A DNA stretch of 64,000 nucleotides from Nostoc sp. PCC 7524 (lineage in GTDB: Bacteria > Cyanobacteriota > Cyanobacteriia > Cyanobacteriales > Nostocaceae). Under the pieces are notes generated by a model. It did no database searches. It had not been told where the DNA came from and worked only from the letters and a program-made list of their open reading frames with translations. Each line of letters opens with the position of its first letter. Position 1 is the first letter of the stretch. A program made the position numbers and the translations under genes. The stretch covers positions 2,509,501 to 2,573,500 of the forward strand of contig NC_019684.1 of the NCBI RefSeq assembly GCF_000316645.1. The letters are read 5' to 3'. Of this stretch, positions 16,440-25,700 are shown piece by piece.

Positions 16440-17321
16440 CTAATACGGAGGATAACCAAAATCATCTTCATCCGGATAGATATAAGAACTAGCAACCCCA
16501 GCCACTGCCATTTTTGGCGTTTCTGTTCTCACAGGTTCCTTACCAAATTCTTTGTACTCTTCAAACGCCTTACAGATAATTGTCGATTCGGGCGAATCGG
16601 AAGCAATCAAGTAATTAGTTAAAGTTCCCACTGTGGGATGTTCATAATCTACAGTGGAAGCCACCAAAACCGTATTTGGTTCAATCCCTCTTTCCTCACA
16701 CTCAATAATCGGGCAGAAGATGCCATGAGCATGAAATAAGGGGCCTTTTGGTGTAATTGGCTGTTTGCGGAATAAAGCATAAGCTCTTTCCAGTTCTGCC
16801 ACAAAACCACTAACGATTTTACCCTGCTGAAATTCACAATAAGTCTTGCTAAAACTCGCTCCGGCTGCACCATTGAGAGTTAATTGCAGTGGATAATCAT
16901 GTAAAAACTTTTTATTTTTATCTACTAAGAAAATCAGGTAACGAGTAAAGGTTTTAAACTTTAATTTATCTGCTAAAAACGCATCATAATTATCTTTGAG
17001 TGTCCCCAATTTTATCCCAGTTTCTCGGTCTTTAACAGACAAAGGCCCCCGACGTACTATGACTATCCGGGGAGTAGTAGTCATAAAAACTGTTTCCACG
17101 CCGGAACTAAATTCATGTTCTACTTGCTGCCAACTATCATCAGGCTGAAAACCGACAGATTGGGCATTATCCAGCTTAATCGCTAAACCGTAGGACTGAA
17201 GACCATCTGCGCCATACCGAGGATTAATCATCTGACACCAGGGGATGACTTGAGATGGCGGTGCATTAAATTTCTCATCTTCAAAGTCGAACTTAGCAGA
17301 TGCTTTCATCGTTTTAGGCAC
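16440..17321 (-). CDS. DUF5895-like cyanobacterial protein
   Basis: A 293-residue soluble protein. It begins with a charged stretch (KASAKFDFEDEKF) then NAPPSQVIPWCQMINPRYG, which I associate with the cyanobacterial family DUF5895. The middle holds TTPRIVIVRRGPLSV and KLKFKTFTRYLIFLVDKN, and the C-terminal part has FHAHGIFCPIIECEERG with two cysteines. The acidic C terminus YPDEDDFGYPPY is likely disordered. No enzyme motif is visible, and the function is unknown. It is convergent with mltA, with 41 bases between stops. Confidence 0.65.
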   Translation of the reverse strand: MPKTMKASAKFDFEDEKFNAPPSQVIPWCQMINPRYGADGLQSYGLAIKLDNAQSVGFQPDDSWQQVEHEFSSGVETVFMTTTPRIVIVRRGPLSVKDRETGIKLGTLKDNYDAFLADKLKFKTFTRYLIFLVDKNKKFLHDYPLQLTLNGAAGASFSKTYCEFQQGKIVSGFVAELERAYALFRKQPITPKGPLFHAHGIFCPIIECEERGIEPNTVLVASTVDYEHPTVGTLTNYLIASDSPESTIICKAFEEYKEFGKEPVRTETPKMAVAGVASSYIYPDEDDFGYPPY

Positions 17322-17818
17322 AGGAGTAATTTACTATACAAGTTTATCAGTGAGCAAACAGGCGTACTGTTTTTCTCCAGATTAAAGCAGAATCAATCTC
17401 GGTTGCAATCCCTGTTTTGTTTTTTAACAACTGATTTTCATCTGCTTAGTGCTGTATGGTGCGTCAGTGAGAGATAACCTGGAATTGAGGAGTTAACGGA
17501 GATATTTACAGCTCAACGAAAAAGGACAGGGGGCGATCGCGCTTCTGAGATAGTAACTTGGGCTGACAATAGGAATTATTTCCTAAGTAGGTGAATTGAA
17601 TGTCTCGAAAGACTAAACAATATTTACTTTTGTAGCCTAATTGCTAAAGAAATCTAAGGAAAATGAGAGAGCAGTCAGAGTCAACTATATAAACAGTTGT
17701 AAGGGAGTGAACGGACAGGACTCAGAGGTTATGTTTCTACCTAATGTAACTGACAATTTCATCAACATTGTTGAGCTTACATTAATCTACCAATCCTTTG
17801 CAATTAGGGCGAAAATCT
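17322..17818. other. Intergenic region with half copy of the 65-bp element
   Basis: Nothing coding is supported here. At 17458-17480 lies TGGTGCGTCAGTGAGAGA followed by TAACC, matching the left half of the dispersed 65-bp element (closest to copy B), with no right arm. A HIP1 octamer is at about 17534. A frame at 17641-17862 has no supporting features. Confidence 0.5.
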
Positions 17819-18193
17819 ATGAAGCAACCATATCTCTCTCCCGACGATTTGCCCACACATAAAACTACTCTAATTAGTGAAATATTAATTAGTCAACTGG
17901 AAGAGGTAACGAAAAAAAGCTTTTATTTAGCTTGCAGACACAAAGTCAGGATATTGTTATCCAGTTGTCATTGGTATTTTAAAGTTAATAGCGGCATTCT
18001 CATGTTAATCATGGTGTGTCATGATATCGAAAGTTATCAGAACATTATGATGAATGTTCCTTACTTGGCGAGCAAATTAAAACTGTTTGCTAACCACGCC
18101 AAAATTAGTATTAGTTCTCCTGTTAATGAAGGGATGCCTTGGGTAATTAGCATTAATCAAATTTTACCGGGAGAAGATGTTTCTAGCACCTAA
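17819..18193 (+). CDS. Hypothetical protein
   Basis: A 124-residue protein starting at the ATG at 17819 (MKQPYLSPDDLPTHK); the frame reaches upstream to 17798, but this start is more natural. It has a mixed alpha/beta look: helical KTTLISEILISQLEEVTK, then KVRILLSSCHWYFKVNS, ILMLIMVCHD, and a terminal SSPVNEGMPWVISINQILPG. No motif is recognised. The strand ILMLIMVCHDIES followed by a helix could be part of a small ligand-binding fold, but this is guesswork. It stands alone, and the region downstream is rich in repeats. Confidence 0.5.
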   Translation: MKQPYLSPDDLPTHKTTLISEILISQLEEVTKKSFYLACRHKVRILLSSCHWYFKVNSGILMLIMVCHDIESYQNIMMNVPYLASKLKLFANHAKISISSPVNEGMPWVISINQILPGEDVSST

Positions 18194-18290
18194 AAAGGAT
18201 AACGCTTCTTGTTAGATGCTGTACGCTTCTAGCCAATTTTCACCCCTCATCGCCGATGGTGGGGGGATTTTGGTTTTTAGAGAAGCAGGG

Positions 18291-18314
18291 GAGCAGAGGA
18301 GCAGAGGAGCAGAG
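18291..18314. repeat. 8-bp tandem repeat GAGCAGAG
   Basis: Three exact units of GAGCAGAG, flanked by degenerate ones (AAGCAGGG before, GAGCAAGC after). It belongs to the simple arrays scattered through the intergenic DNA of this window. Confidence 0.7.
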
Positions 18315-18333
18315 GAGCAAGCCCTAATTACTA

Positions 18334-18450
18334 ATGCCTATTGCCTTCGCTCTACGAGGTGAGGATATTTCATCACGGAAAACAGTGCAAGCTTTGGCAC
18401 GGTTGTTGGTAGATTTGAGCCAATGGGGAATTATTAACCAAGAAATTTAA
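18334..18450 (+). pseudogene. Possible gene remnant, 38 residues
   Basis: A short open frame reading MPIAFALRGEDISSRKTVQA then LARLLVDLSQWGIINQEI. The amphipathic helix pattern and lack of repeats suggest a fragment of a once longer protein, perhaps the C-terminal end of a regulator, but I cannot name a family. It lies between an 8-bp repeat array and the direct repeat that precedes the toxin-antitoxin operon. Confidence 0.25.
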
Positions 18451-18520
18451 TATAAAACTAAAAACCCTCATTTATAAACGCGATAATACATCTACTATTA
18501 ATAGCATCACAAATCAAGTG

Positions 18521-18577
18521 AAGCGATCGCACCCCTCACACCCCCCACACCCCCAAATTCCCAACCTCAAGAGCGAT
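18521..18577. repeat. 57-bp direct repeat, left copy, flanking toxin-antitoxin operon
   Basis: Starts AAGCGATCGCACCCC (including a HIP1 octamer) and ends CCCAACCTCAAGAGCGAT. The copy at 19407-19463 is identical except for one C/T difference. The pair brackets the fitA/fitB-like genes. Confidence 0.9.
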
Positions 18578-18652
18578 GCCTACGGCGGGCTGCGCCTACG
18601 CTTTTACCAATTGACATACAATCACAGCCTATAAATTTAGAAATTATGCAAT

Positions 18653-18661
18653 TGATATAAT
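18653..18661 (+). promoter_or_regulatory. Extended -10 promoter of the toxin-antitoxin operon
   Basis: TGATATAAT is a perfect extended -10 box (TGnTATAAT) ending 32 bases before the antitoxin ATG. The overlapping stretch 18654-18674 begins GATAT and ends ATATC, an operator-like inverted repeat that would suit autoregulation by a ribbon-helix-helix antitoxin. Confidence 0.5.
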
Positions 18662-18693
18662 ATTTTTAAATATCAAAAATTCATCAACTCATC

Positions 18694-18942
18694 ATGAACA
18701 GTATCACTATTTTTAACCTAGATGAAAACATCAAAAAGATTCTGCAACAACAAGCAGAAAAAAATGGTCGTTCTGTAGAAGCAGAAATCAAAGAAATTTT
18801 GCGTCTTGCTTTAACAGAAAATCAACAAACCCCCCCCAACATTGTTACCATGCTAGAAAAACGCTTTGCCCACTTGGGAGAATTTGAAATACCAGAAAGC
18901 AAACGAGAAGCTATACGCCCTATACCTAATTTTGAATCATGA
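18694..18942 (+). CDS. FitA-like ribbon-helix-helix antitoxin
   Basis: An 82-residue protein. The N-terminal 45 residues (SITIFNLDENIKKILQQQAEK, then NGRSVEAEIKEILRLAL) have the strand-helix-helix pattern of Arc/MetJ-type DNA-binding antitoxins of the FitA/VapB group. The C-terminal half (FAHLGEFEIPESKREAIRPI) would wrap the toxin. Its stop overlaps the toxin ATG by four bases (ATGA), so the pair is translationally coupled. As in other type II systems it should neutralise the toxin and repress its own promoter, which here has an inverted repeat over the -10 box. Confidence 0.88.
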   Translation: MNSITIFNLDENIKKILQQQAEKNGRSVEAEIKEILRLALTENQQTPPNIVTMLEKRFAHLGEFEIPESKREAIRPIPNFES

Positions 18943-19367
18943 TTGTTCTTGATACTAATGTATTGTCAGAACTAATGAAACCCCAAGGGTCTATAGTAGT
19001 TCGTCATTGGGCAGCCCAGCAGCCTGTAAAACATTTGTTTACTACAACAATTACACAGGCTGAAATCCTCTATGGCATAACTATTTTACCAGAAGGAAAA
19101 CGTAAATATGAACTCTACCAAGCCGCTACTTTAATGTTTACTGAAGACTTTTTAGGACGTATTTTACCATTTGATGAATCTGCTGCTATAGCTTTTGCTA
19201 ATATTTCTGCCCAAAGACGGCTCAGTGGTACTCCTATCTCTCAAGCTGATGCTCAAATTGCCGCTATTTGTTACTCTCATAATGCAGCCATAGCAACTCG
19301 TAATGTTAGTGATTTTATAGGCTGTGAAATCTTTATTATTAATCCTTGGGAAAATAAATCTTCGTAA
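18939..19367 (+). CDS. FitB/VapC-like PIN-domain toxin
   Basis: A 142-residue PIN-domain ribonuclease. The metal-binding acidic residues are visible in MIVLDTNVLSELM (Asp5), TQAEILYG (Glu) and SQADAQIAA (Asp), with a final acidic position near RNVSDFIG. The WAAQQPVKHLFTTTITQAEI and GITILPEGKRK stretches are typical of the FitB branch. Such toxins cut structured RNA, often tRNA, when the antitoxin is lost. Gene order antitoxin then toxin with a 4-base overlap is standard. The module is bracketed by 57-bp direct repeats, which suggests gain or loss as a unit. Confidence 0.92.
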   Translation: MIVLDTNVLSELMKPQGSIVVRHWAAQQPVKHLFTTTITQAEILYGITILPEGKRKYELYQAATLMFTEDFLGRILPFDESAAIAFANISAQRRLSGTPISQADAQIAAICYSHNAAIATRNVSDFIGCEIFIINPWENKSS

Positions 19368-19406
19368 TTAATGACTTTTATTAATGATGATATTAGGAGA
19401 GAAGTT

Positions 19407-19463
19407 AAGCGATCGCACCCCTCACACCCCCCACACCTCCAAATTCCCAACCTCAAGAGCGAT
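19407..19463. repeat. 57-bp direct repeat, right copy
   Basis: Same sequence as 18521-18577 with a single C to T change, in the same orientation, 40 bases after the toxin stop. Recombination between the two copies would remove 886 bases including the whole toxin-antitoxin operon. Confidence 0.9.
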
Positions 19464-19541
19464 CGCACCCCTAAATTTCCATGAATCAATGTGGCGTAAT
19501 CTCCCGAAAGGTATTCCTCTATCCGTACAAGTATCGAACTA

Positions 19542-20285
19542 TTAAGGGTAAACTCCTGGTTTTTTGAGCATTTGTCTTTGGGATGGCGTGAGGTTGGGGT
19601 AATCATCCGCATGATATGGGTTTCTCGCCCATGCAGATGGATGGGGGGAATATTTGTAAAATAAAGTCCGGCGATCGCTCACTCCCCGCCAAGGCAAAGT
19701 ACCATGAGTTAAAGCTTCAGTAAAGATAATCGCGCTACCAGCTTTAACAGTCACAGCCTGAACGCAACTACAAGGAAACTCTAAATTGCGCCATTCCTCT
19801 GGTAAAGGCAAATTACTTTTATGACTACCGGGAATACAAGCGAATCCTCCCTCACCAGGATGAACATCATTCAACTCGTAAGCGACAGCCGTTAAGCCAT
19901 TGTACATATTGCCATTTTTAAATAGGTAATACTGGCAAGGATCATAGGGAGTTCCGCCACCATGCAATTGCGAACCGATGGGGCCGATACCTTGGCGGAT
20001 GACATGAACATAATCATGATCTAAACGAAACTGCTCCCCTATTAACTCTTTTAAATAAGGCGTAATTCGAGGATGATCAATCAGTGCTTGGAAAGCTTCA
20101 CCCCAAGGTAGCAACCCATCAAAGCGGAAAAATGACCGTTCTGGCTGATTGTGAAGGGCAATCTGTTGATCTAACACTAAATTCAGAGCTTGAATATGGT
20201 CGCTGCTCAAGGCATTCTCAATAATCAAGAATCCCTGTAAGTCAAACAAATAGCGTTCAAATTCTGTCATGGTATTCATTGCCAA
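19542..20285 (-). CDS. Phytanoyl-CoA dioxygenase (PhyH) family protein
   Basis: A 247-residue Fe(II)/2-oxoglutarate-dependent oxygenase-like protein. Pattern: LFDLQGFLIIENALSSDHIQ at the N terminus, SQLHGGGTPYDPCQYY where the first iron ligand is expected, LNDVHPGEGGFACIPGSHKS in the core, ALTHGTLPW with the distal His, and RRTLFYKYSPHP with the Arg for 2-oxoglutarate. The usual HxD at the first site appears as H-G-G-G-T-P-Y-D, so the spacing of the facial triad is not textbook. Family members hydroxylate small molecules; the substrate here is unknown. No biosynthetic cluster surrounds it. Confidence 0.82.
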   Translation of the reverse strand: MAMNTMTEFERYLFDLQGFLIIENALSSDHIQALNLVLDQQIALHNQPERSFFRFDGLLPWGEAFQALIDHPRITPYLKELIGEQFRLDHDYVHVIRQGIGPIGSQLHGGGTPYDPCQYYLFKNGNMYNGLTAVAYELNDVHPGEGGFACIPGSHKSNLPLPEEWRNLEFPCSCVQAVTVKAGSAIIFTEALTHGTLPWRGVSDRRTLFYKYSPHPSAWARNPYHADDYPNLTPSQRQMLKKPGVYP

Positions 20286-20510
20286 CAGTTAATGATTCAG
20301 TGTCTGCACCGCAACATATCATCTCATCAGCAACTATATGGAGTTCTTCTAGTCAAAAGCAATCTTTGGTTGTCATCAGGGAAGTAACTCCCTACACTCC
20401 ACTGACAAATTGCTAGTTGTGAATATCATCCTTGGTTGAGACATAGAAGATACCTGATAGCAAATTTTCCTGTTGTGGCGGATCTTCTGGAAGGAAGCTA
20501 CCCAACTATT

Positions 20511-20666
20511 CTGACTTTTCACGTTATGTGGAAAAGCTAACGTGAAACCTAACCCCCTAACCCCCTAACCCCCTTCCCTGCGAGGGAAGGGGGAAAATTA
20601 AAGCCTCTAACGAGAAGCCGCTCCGCGTCTTTGGAGAGGGGTTTTCCAGATCCCGTGAAAAGTCAG
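20511..20666. mobile_element. 156-bp MITE with 13-bp TIRs and 10-bp target duplication
   Basis: The ends are CTGACTTTTCACG and CGTGAAAAGTCAG, a perfect 13-bp inverted pair. Immediately outside, CCCAACTATT occurs on both sides (20501-20510 and 20667-20676), a perfect 10-bp target site duplication. Inside are tandem CCTAACCCC units and a perfect 11-bp hairpin (20569-20593). It encodes nothing and would need a transposase in trans. A 10-bp duplication would suit an IS4-like parent, but no parent is in the window. Confidence 0.9.
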
Positions 20667-20989
20667 CCCAACTATTGAGTCCAAAACCTTGTGGAATACA
20701 CGATAATTATCTATGGGTTTTTATACTAAAAGTTTTAATTGTTTGTTTTTTTACTGAGTTTTGTTTGACACATACAACAGTGCTTTGTTTTTGACTGGTG
20801 TCAGTTGATAAACTGTCACGTACTCAATATGTTTTTTTATTTTAAAAGAGATATTCTTAATTAGTGCAAGGAGTGATACCGCTTCACCTTATGTTTGTTA
20901 CAAATGATCCTTGCAATGCTTCTTAGTTAAGTTAAGACGGTATTGCAGATTCTCAATGTGGCATCAAACAAGTGAATTGGTATAATACT

Positions 20990-21036
20990 ACACAAAAGAG
21001 CGATTAGTTAGCAAAATTCTAATCGCTCTTTTGTGT
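20990..21036. terminator. Perfect 18-bp inverted repeat with 11-base loop
   Basis: ACACAAAAGAGCGATTAG (20990-21007) pairs with 21019-21036. On the minus strand it lies downstream of the IS630 transposase and could stop its transcription or that of flanking DNA. It could equally be a regulatory palindrome or the core of another small repeat, as no gene on the plus strand precedes it. Confidence 0.45.
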
Positions 21037-21154
21037 ATAAAATATACTTTTATCTACATCACACTTGCTAGAAATTTTCAGTATTTAAATATACAAAGTT
21101 TTTAAGTGAGAGGGATGAGAAGGAAAACCGCTCTCGTTGTTGGCTACGGTGTAA

Positions 21155-22289
21155 TACCAATTCACGAAAAGCCTGATACAAATAAAGCATCAAGAATAAA
21201 ATCCCAACCTGTGATAGAAGCAACAACTGATGTGTTTAATTGTTCCAATCGCTTCCAGATAAATTCTCTTAATTCATCTAAATTTGAGAAGCTTTCCCAA
21301 GTTAGATGCCTTTTAACTTCTTCCCACAATCTTTCTATTGGATTAACTTGAGGTGTATGTGGAGGTTGAAATAACAAAACTATGTTTTCTGGTATTTTCA
21401 GATGCTGACTTAAATGAAAAGCCCCATTGTCTAACTGAAGAATATGAATATCTTGAGCATAAGTCTGGGAAAATTTTTCTAAAAAATATTGAAACAGGCT
21501 GTATTCAAATGAGAGAATTCCCAGATAAAATACTCTCCAGTTAAGGGTTCCACTAATCCATATAAGTAAAAATTATCCCGCTTCCATTGCATAATGCCGA
21601 TGGGCTTGACTCCTTTTTTAGTAATTAGTCTCCCAGCTTCAGTCTTCAATCCCACACGGCTTTCGTCCCCACACCAATATCTCATTGTTTTTTGCCTATC
21701 TACTGGTGCTATGACGTGTTTTTTATTACTTCTAGGTATTGTGGCAGTTTTTTTAAATTCTGATTCTGCTTCGCTATCGTATTTAATACCTACTGCTCGC
21801 GGCACTTTTAGCTTTGCTTTCATTTGATAGCGCACTGTATCATGTACTACTTTATATGATGCTTCTATCCCTTCTACTGCTTTTAACCATGTTCGGATTT
21901 CCTCATAACTTTTGAATCCCTCCGATTCTTGAAGCTCTTTGTCTAGCTGCTCTCTTACTTGTAAGCTAATTATTGCAGGTCGCCCTGGACTCTTTAGAGT
22001 TGTTAATAGACCCTTGATTCCCGACTCTTGATAATTTTTTAACCATCTTTGTACCGTTACCCTTGCCCTTCCTACTACCACCGCTACATCTTGTATTGTT
22101 TTCACTTGTCCTATTTTCAGCAAATACAAAGCTTGAATCCGTTCAAAACTTGATGCTGTTTTTTGTTTTAAGAGCAACTCATGTAATTCCTCTACTGACT
22201 CTTTTATTTCTACTTTGGTTACTCCAGCCATCTTTGCTCGTTAATATTTATTCCTTATTTATCTGTATCATACTTTTCGTGAATTGGTA
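21155..22289 (-). mobile_element. IS630-family insertion sequence
   Basis: Terminal inverted repeats start CCAATTCACGAAAAG at 21157 and end CTTTTCGTGAATTGG at 22287, imperfectly extended by TGATACA on both sides. Each end is bordered by TA (21155-21156 and 22288-22289), as expected for IS630/Tc1-type insertion with TA duplication. It carries one transposase in two overlapping frames. Both ends are intact, so the copy could be active if frameshifting occurs. Confidence 0.9.
21162..22231 (-). CDS. IS630-family transposase in two frames (-1 frameshift)
   Basis: Frame 1 (22231 to 21479, 250 residues) has an N-terminal helix-turn-helix (IQDVAVVVGRARVTVQRWLK) and the first DDE aspartate in YWCGDESRVGLKTEAGR. 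It stops at a TAG directly after a run of six T. In the -1 frame the protein continues (QDIHILQLDNGAFHLSQHL, second Asp) into LLFQPPHTPQVNPIERLW with the final catalytic Glu, ending at 21162. Together they make a complete DDE transposase of about 355 residues. Slippage on the T run just before the stop is a likely programmed -1 frameshift, as described for IS630-type elements, though a disabling mutation cannot be excluded. Confidence 0.85.
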
Positions 22290-22324
22290 TAAACTAAGTC
22301 TGATCACCTTACACTTTGTTAAAA

Positions 22325-22477
22325 ATGTCAGGTATTGCATTGGCAATGTTAGGCGTTGCATTAACAATGTCAGGTGTTGCATTGGCAATGTTAAGCGTTG
22401 CATTAACAATGTCAGGCGTTGCATTGGCAATGTTAGGCGTTGCATTAACAATGTCAGGCGTTGCATTGGCAATGTCA
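22325..22477. repeat. 42-bp tandem repeat (3.6 copies) next to the IS
   Basis: Unit ATGTCAGGCGTTGCATTGGC + AATGTTAGGCGTTGCATTAA + CA, itself two diverged 21-bp halves. Copies start at 22325, 22367, 22409 and 22451 (partial) with few changes. Because 42 is a multiple of three, all frames stay open. The plus frame starting at 22325 reads as heptads such as MSGVALA and MLGVALT, a membrane-helix-like pattern, but no ribosome site was seen and I do not call a gene. It starts 36 bases from the IS630 right end. Confidence 0.85.
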
Positions 22478-22737
22478 ATGAAGCAATTAACGATGATCCT
22501 GGTGAACTCGCCCCTACAAATGTTTACTCATAATTTTGCAGTGCGATCGCTCTCAAGTCAAAATATTAATTCCCATAAATAAATTGAGCCGGAAAATAAT
22601 TTATTTTTCAACCCCTAGATAGATTTATTTCTTGTTTGTGTATAAAGGTTACATAAGGTACTTAAGTTTAGCTAAAGTAGGACAAGACAAAGCTTGCAGA
22701 TCAATAGAATCTCGGAAATCCCAGTTAGGGAAGCATC

Positions 22738-25700
22738 ATGAACCCGCGCCCATCTACCAAAAAATCTCAATCTAACTCATCTGACGAATCGCATGAACAA
22801 CAACAAGAATTATTTCCCATTGTAGGTATAGGAGCTTCTGCGGGAGGATTAGAAGCATTTACAGAACTACTCAACCATTTGCCCACTGATACAGGCATGG
22901 GATTTGTCTTCATTCAACACTTAAGTCCCCATCAAACAAGTTTATTACCGGAAATTCTGTCTCGCACAACCTCAATGCCTGTATTGCAAGTACAAGATGG
23001 CATGGTTGTCGAACCAAATCATGTTTATGTGATTCCCCCCAATGCCATGATGACGATTTCCCAGGGGATACTCAAACTCACTCCGCGTCAAAAAATTCGC
23101 GGACAAGTGATGAGCGTTGATAAATTCTTGATATCCTTAGCAGATGATCGGGGTAGCAATGCTATTGGCGTGGTACTGTCGGGTGGGGATGCCGATGGCG
23201 CAAAGGGACTAGACATGATTAAAGGGGCTGGTGGTATTACCTTTGCTCAATGTGAGTCATCGGCAAGAGTTAGTAGTATGCCTAATACAGCTGTAGCTTC
23301 TGGTCATGTAGACTTTATCTTGACACCCCAACAAATTGCCGCAGAATTAGCCAATATTAGCTCTCATCCCTACATTAATCATCGAACGTCAGTCAAAGCA
23401 GTGGATATCATACCTGAAAGCGGAGATGCCCTGACAAATATTTTTAGTTTGCTACGAACAGTTACCGGGGTTGACTTTACTCACTACAAACAAACAACCT
23501 TAAAGCGGCGCATCCTGCGGCGGATGGTTTTGTATAGACTAGAAAATTTACAAGACTATGTGCGTTACCTGCAAGATCATCCCGCAGAAGTTGGTGCTTT
23601 ATATCAAGATGTTCTCATCACTGTCACTAGCTTTTTCCGTGATCCTGAAGCTTTTGAAGCTTTGAAAACCAAAGTATTTCCAGTCATCACCAAAGAGAGA
23701 AAACCCGATACACCCATCCGCATTTGGGTAGCAGGATGTTCTACTGGTGAAGAAGCCTACTCCATAGCCATTTGTTTGCTAGAGTTTTTAAGTAATCAAG
23801 TCATTACTACATCCATTCAGATTTTTGCTACTGATATCAATGATGTAGCCATTGAAAAAGCAAGAACTGGCATTTACAAAGCGTCTCAATTAGCAGATGT
23901 TTCACCAGAAAGATTACAGCGTTTCTTTATCCCGGTAGAAGGTGGTTATCAAATTAGTAAGCCTGTGCGGGAGTTGTGTGTTTTTGCTAGACAAAACCTC
24001 ATTAGTGATCCTCCATTTTCTCGACTGGATTTAATCACTTGCCGCAACGTGCTAATTTATTTGGGCAGTGCAGTACAGAAAAAGTTACTGCCCATCTTTC
24101 ACTACGGTTTACAGTCAAATGGCTTTTTGATGTTAGGTACTTCTGAAACCATCGGTGAATTTACAGACTTGTTTACTTTGGTGGACAAAAAGTATAAAAT
24201 TTATTCTCGTAAGCTAGCTCCGGCTCGACTAGGAATTGATTTAGTTAGCAGTAACTACCCTCTACAAATCGCTACCTCCCAACCACCATTGAACAAAGAT
24301 GCCTCAGATGATTTAGAAATGCAGAAAGAGGCTGACAGGATTGTGTTAAATCAATACGCTCCAGTTGGTGTAGTAATTAACGATGATTTAGAAATTTTGC
24401 AATTTCGCGGACAAACTAGCCCTTATTTGCAACCGCCTCCAGGTAGACCGAGTTTTAATTTGCTACGAATGGCTAAAGAAGAATTACGGATAGAATTACG
24501 CACCGCTATTCATCAAGCCAAAAAACGCGGAGTAGCTGTTACCAAGGAAGGTATACAAGTTAAAGAAAATGAGCAGTTGAAGCAAGTAAGGATTAATATA
24601 GTCCCATTTCAGTCTGGTAACAGCACAGAACGCTACTTTTTAGTGATGTTTGCAGATATGCCTAGCTCAACTACAATGCTGTTAAATGCAGGTGGTAGCA
24701 ATGTTAGCTCTCGGCGACGGAAAAAAACCAATAATGAAGAAGAAAATAACCAACTCAAACAGGAATTAGCCAGCACTAAAGAATATCTGCAATCAATTAT
24801 TGAGGAGCAACAAGCGACAAATCAAGACCTGAGAGCAGCTAACGAAGAAATCCTCTCCAGTAACGAAGAACTACAAAGTACCAACGAAGAACTAGAAACA
24901 GCCAAGGAAGAAATTCAAGCTACTAACGAAGAACTTAACACCATCAACGACGAACTACAACGGCGTAATATTGAATCTACTCAAATCACTAACGATTTAC
25001 AAAATTTCCTCAGTAGTATCAATATTCCCATTTTGATGTTAGGGGGTGATTTGCGGATTCGCCGCTTTACTCCCGCAGCCGAAACCATTTTTAATTTGAT
25101 TTCCAGCGATATTGGCAGACCAATTAGTGATATTAACCACAATCTGAATATTCCTGATTTAGAAGCACAAATTTTAGAAGTAATTCGCAATTTAAATTTT
25201 AAAACCCAAGAAGTGCAAGACCACGAAGGGCATTGGTATGATTTGCGAATTAGACCTTATCGCACAATTGATAATAAAATTGATGGTGCTGTGGTGGTGT
25301 TAGTAGAAATTGATGCCCTCAAACGCAGTACGGAGAGTCTCACAGCTTCTAGAGATTATGCCCAAGCAATTGTCGATACCATGCGGGAATCTTTAGTAGT
25401 GTTGGATGTAAATTTACGGGTGATGAGTGCCAATCAATGTTTTTATGAAAAATTTCAGGTGATACCAGAAGACACAGAACAACGCCTAATTTACGAAATT
25501 GGCAATGGGCAATGGGATATTCCTTTATTGCGATCGCTCCTAGAAGATATTCTCCCCCATCAAAGCCACTTTCAAGGCCTGGAAGTTGAGCATCACTTTG
25601 AGCAAATTGGTCACAAAGTCATGTGTCTCAATGCTCGCAAAATGGTCATAGAAGACGACAGGGAAATGATTCTCTTAGTTATTGAAGACATCACCCAGCA

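Larger units (their letters stand above)
20286..21114. other. Intergenic region with MITE and hairpin
   Basis: About 830 bases without a supported gene. It contains a 156-bp MITE (20511-20666) and a perfect 18-bp inverted repeat (20990-21036), both listed separately. GTGAATTGGTAT at 20972-20983 matches the outer end of the neighbouring IS630 element and may be an old solo end. Confidence 0.6.

Noticed and set aside
17641..17862. Plus frame of 73 codons before the 124-residue gene
   Set aside because: No clear start signal, and it overlaps the better-supported gene at 17819.
22325..22477. Tandem repeat considered as a CRISPR array
   Set aside because: The copies are contiguous with no unique spacers, and no cas gene is near.
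22063..22533. Plus-strand frame of 156 codons across the IS end and tandem repeat
   Set aside because: It is antisense to the transposase and continues into a repeat that keeps every frame open.
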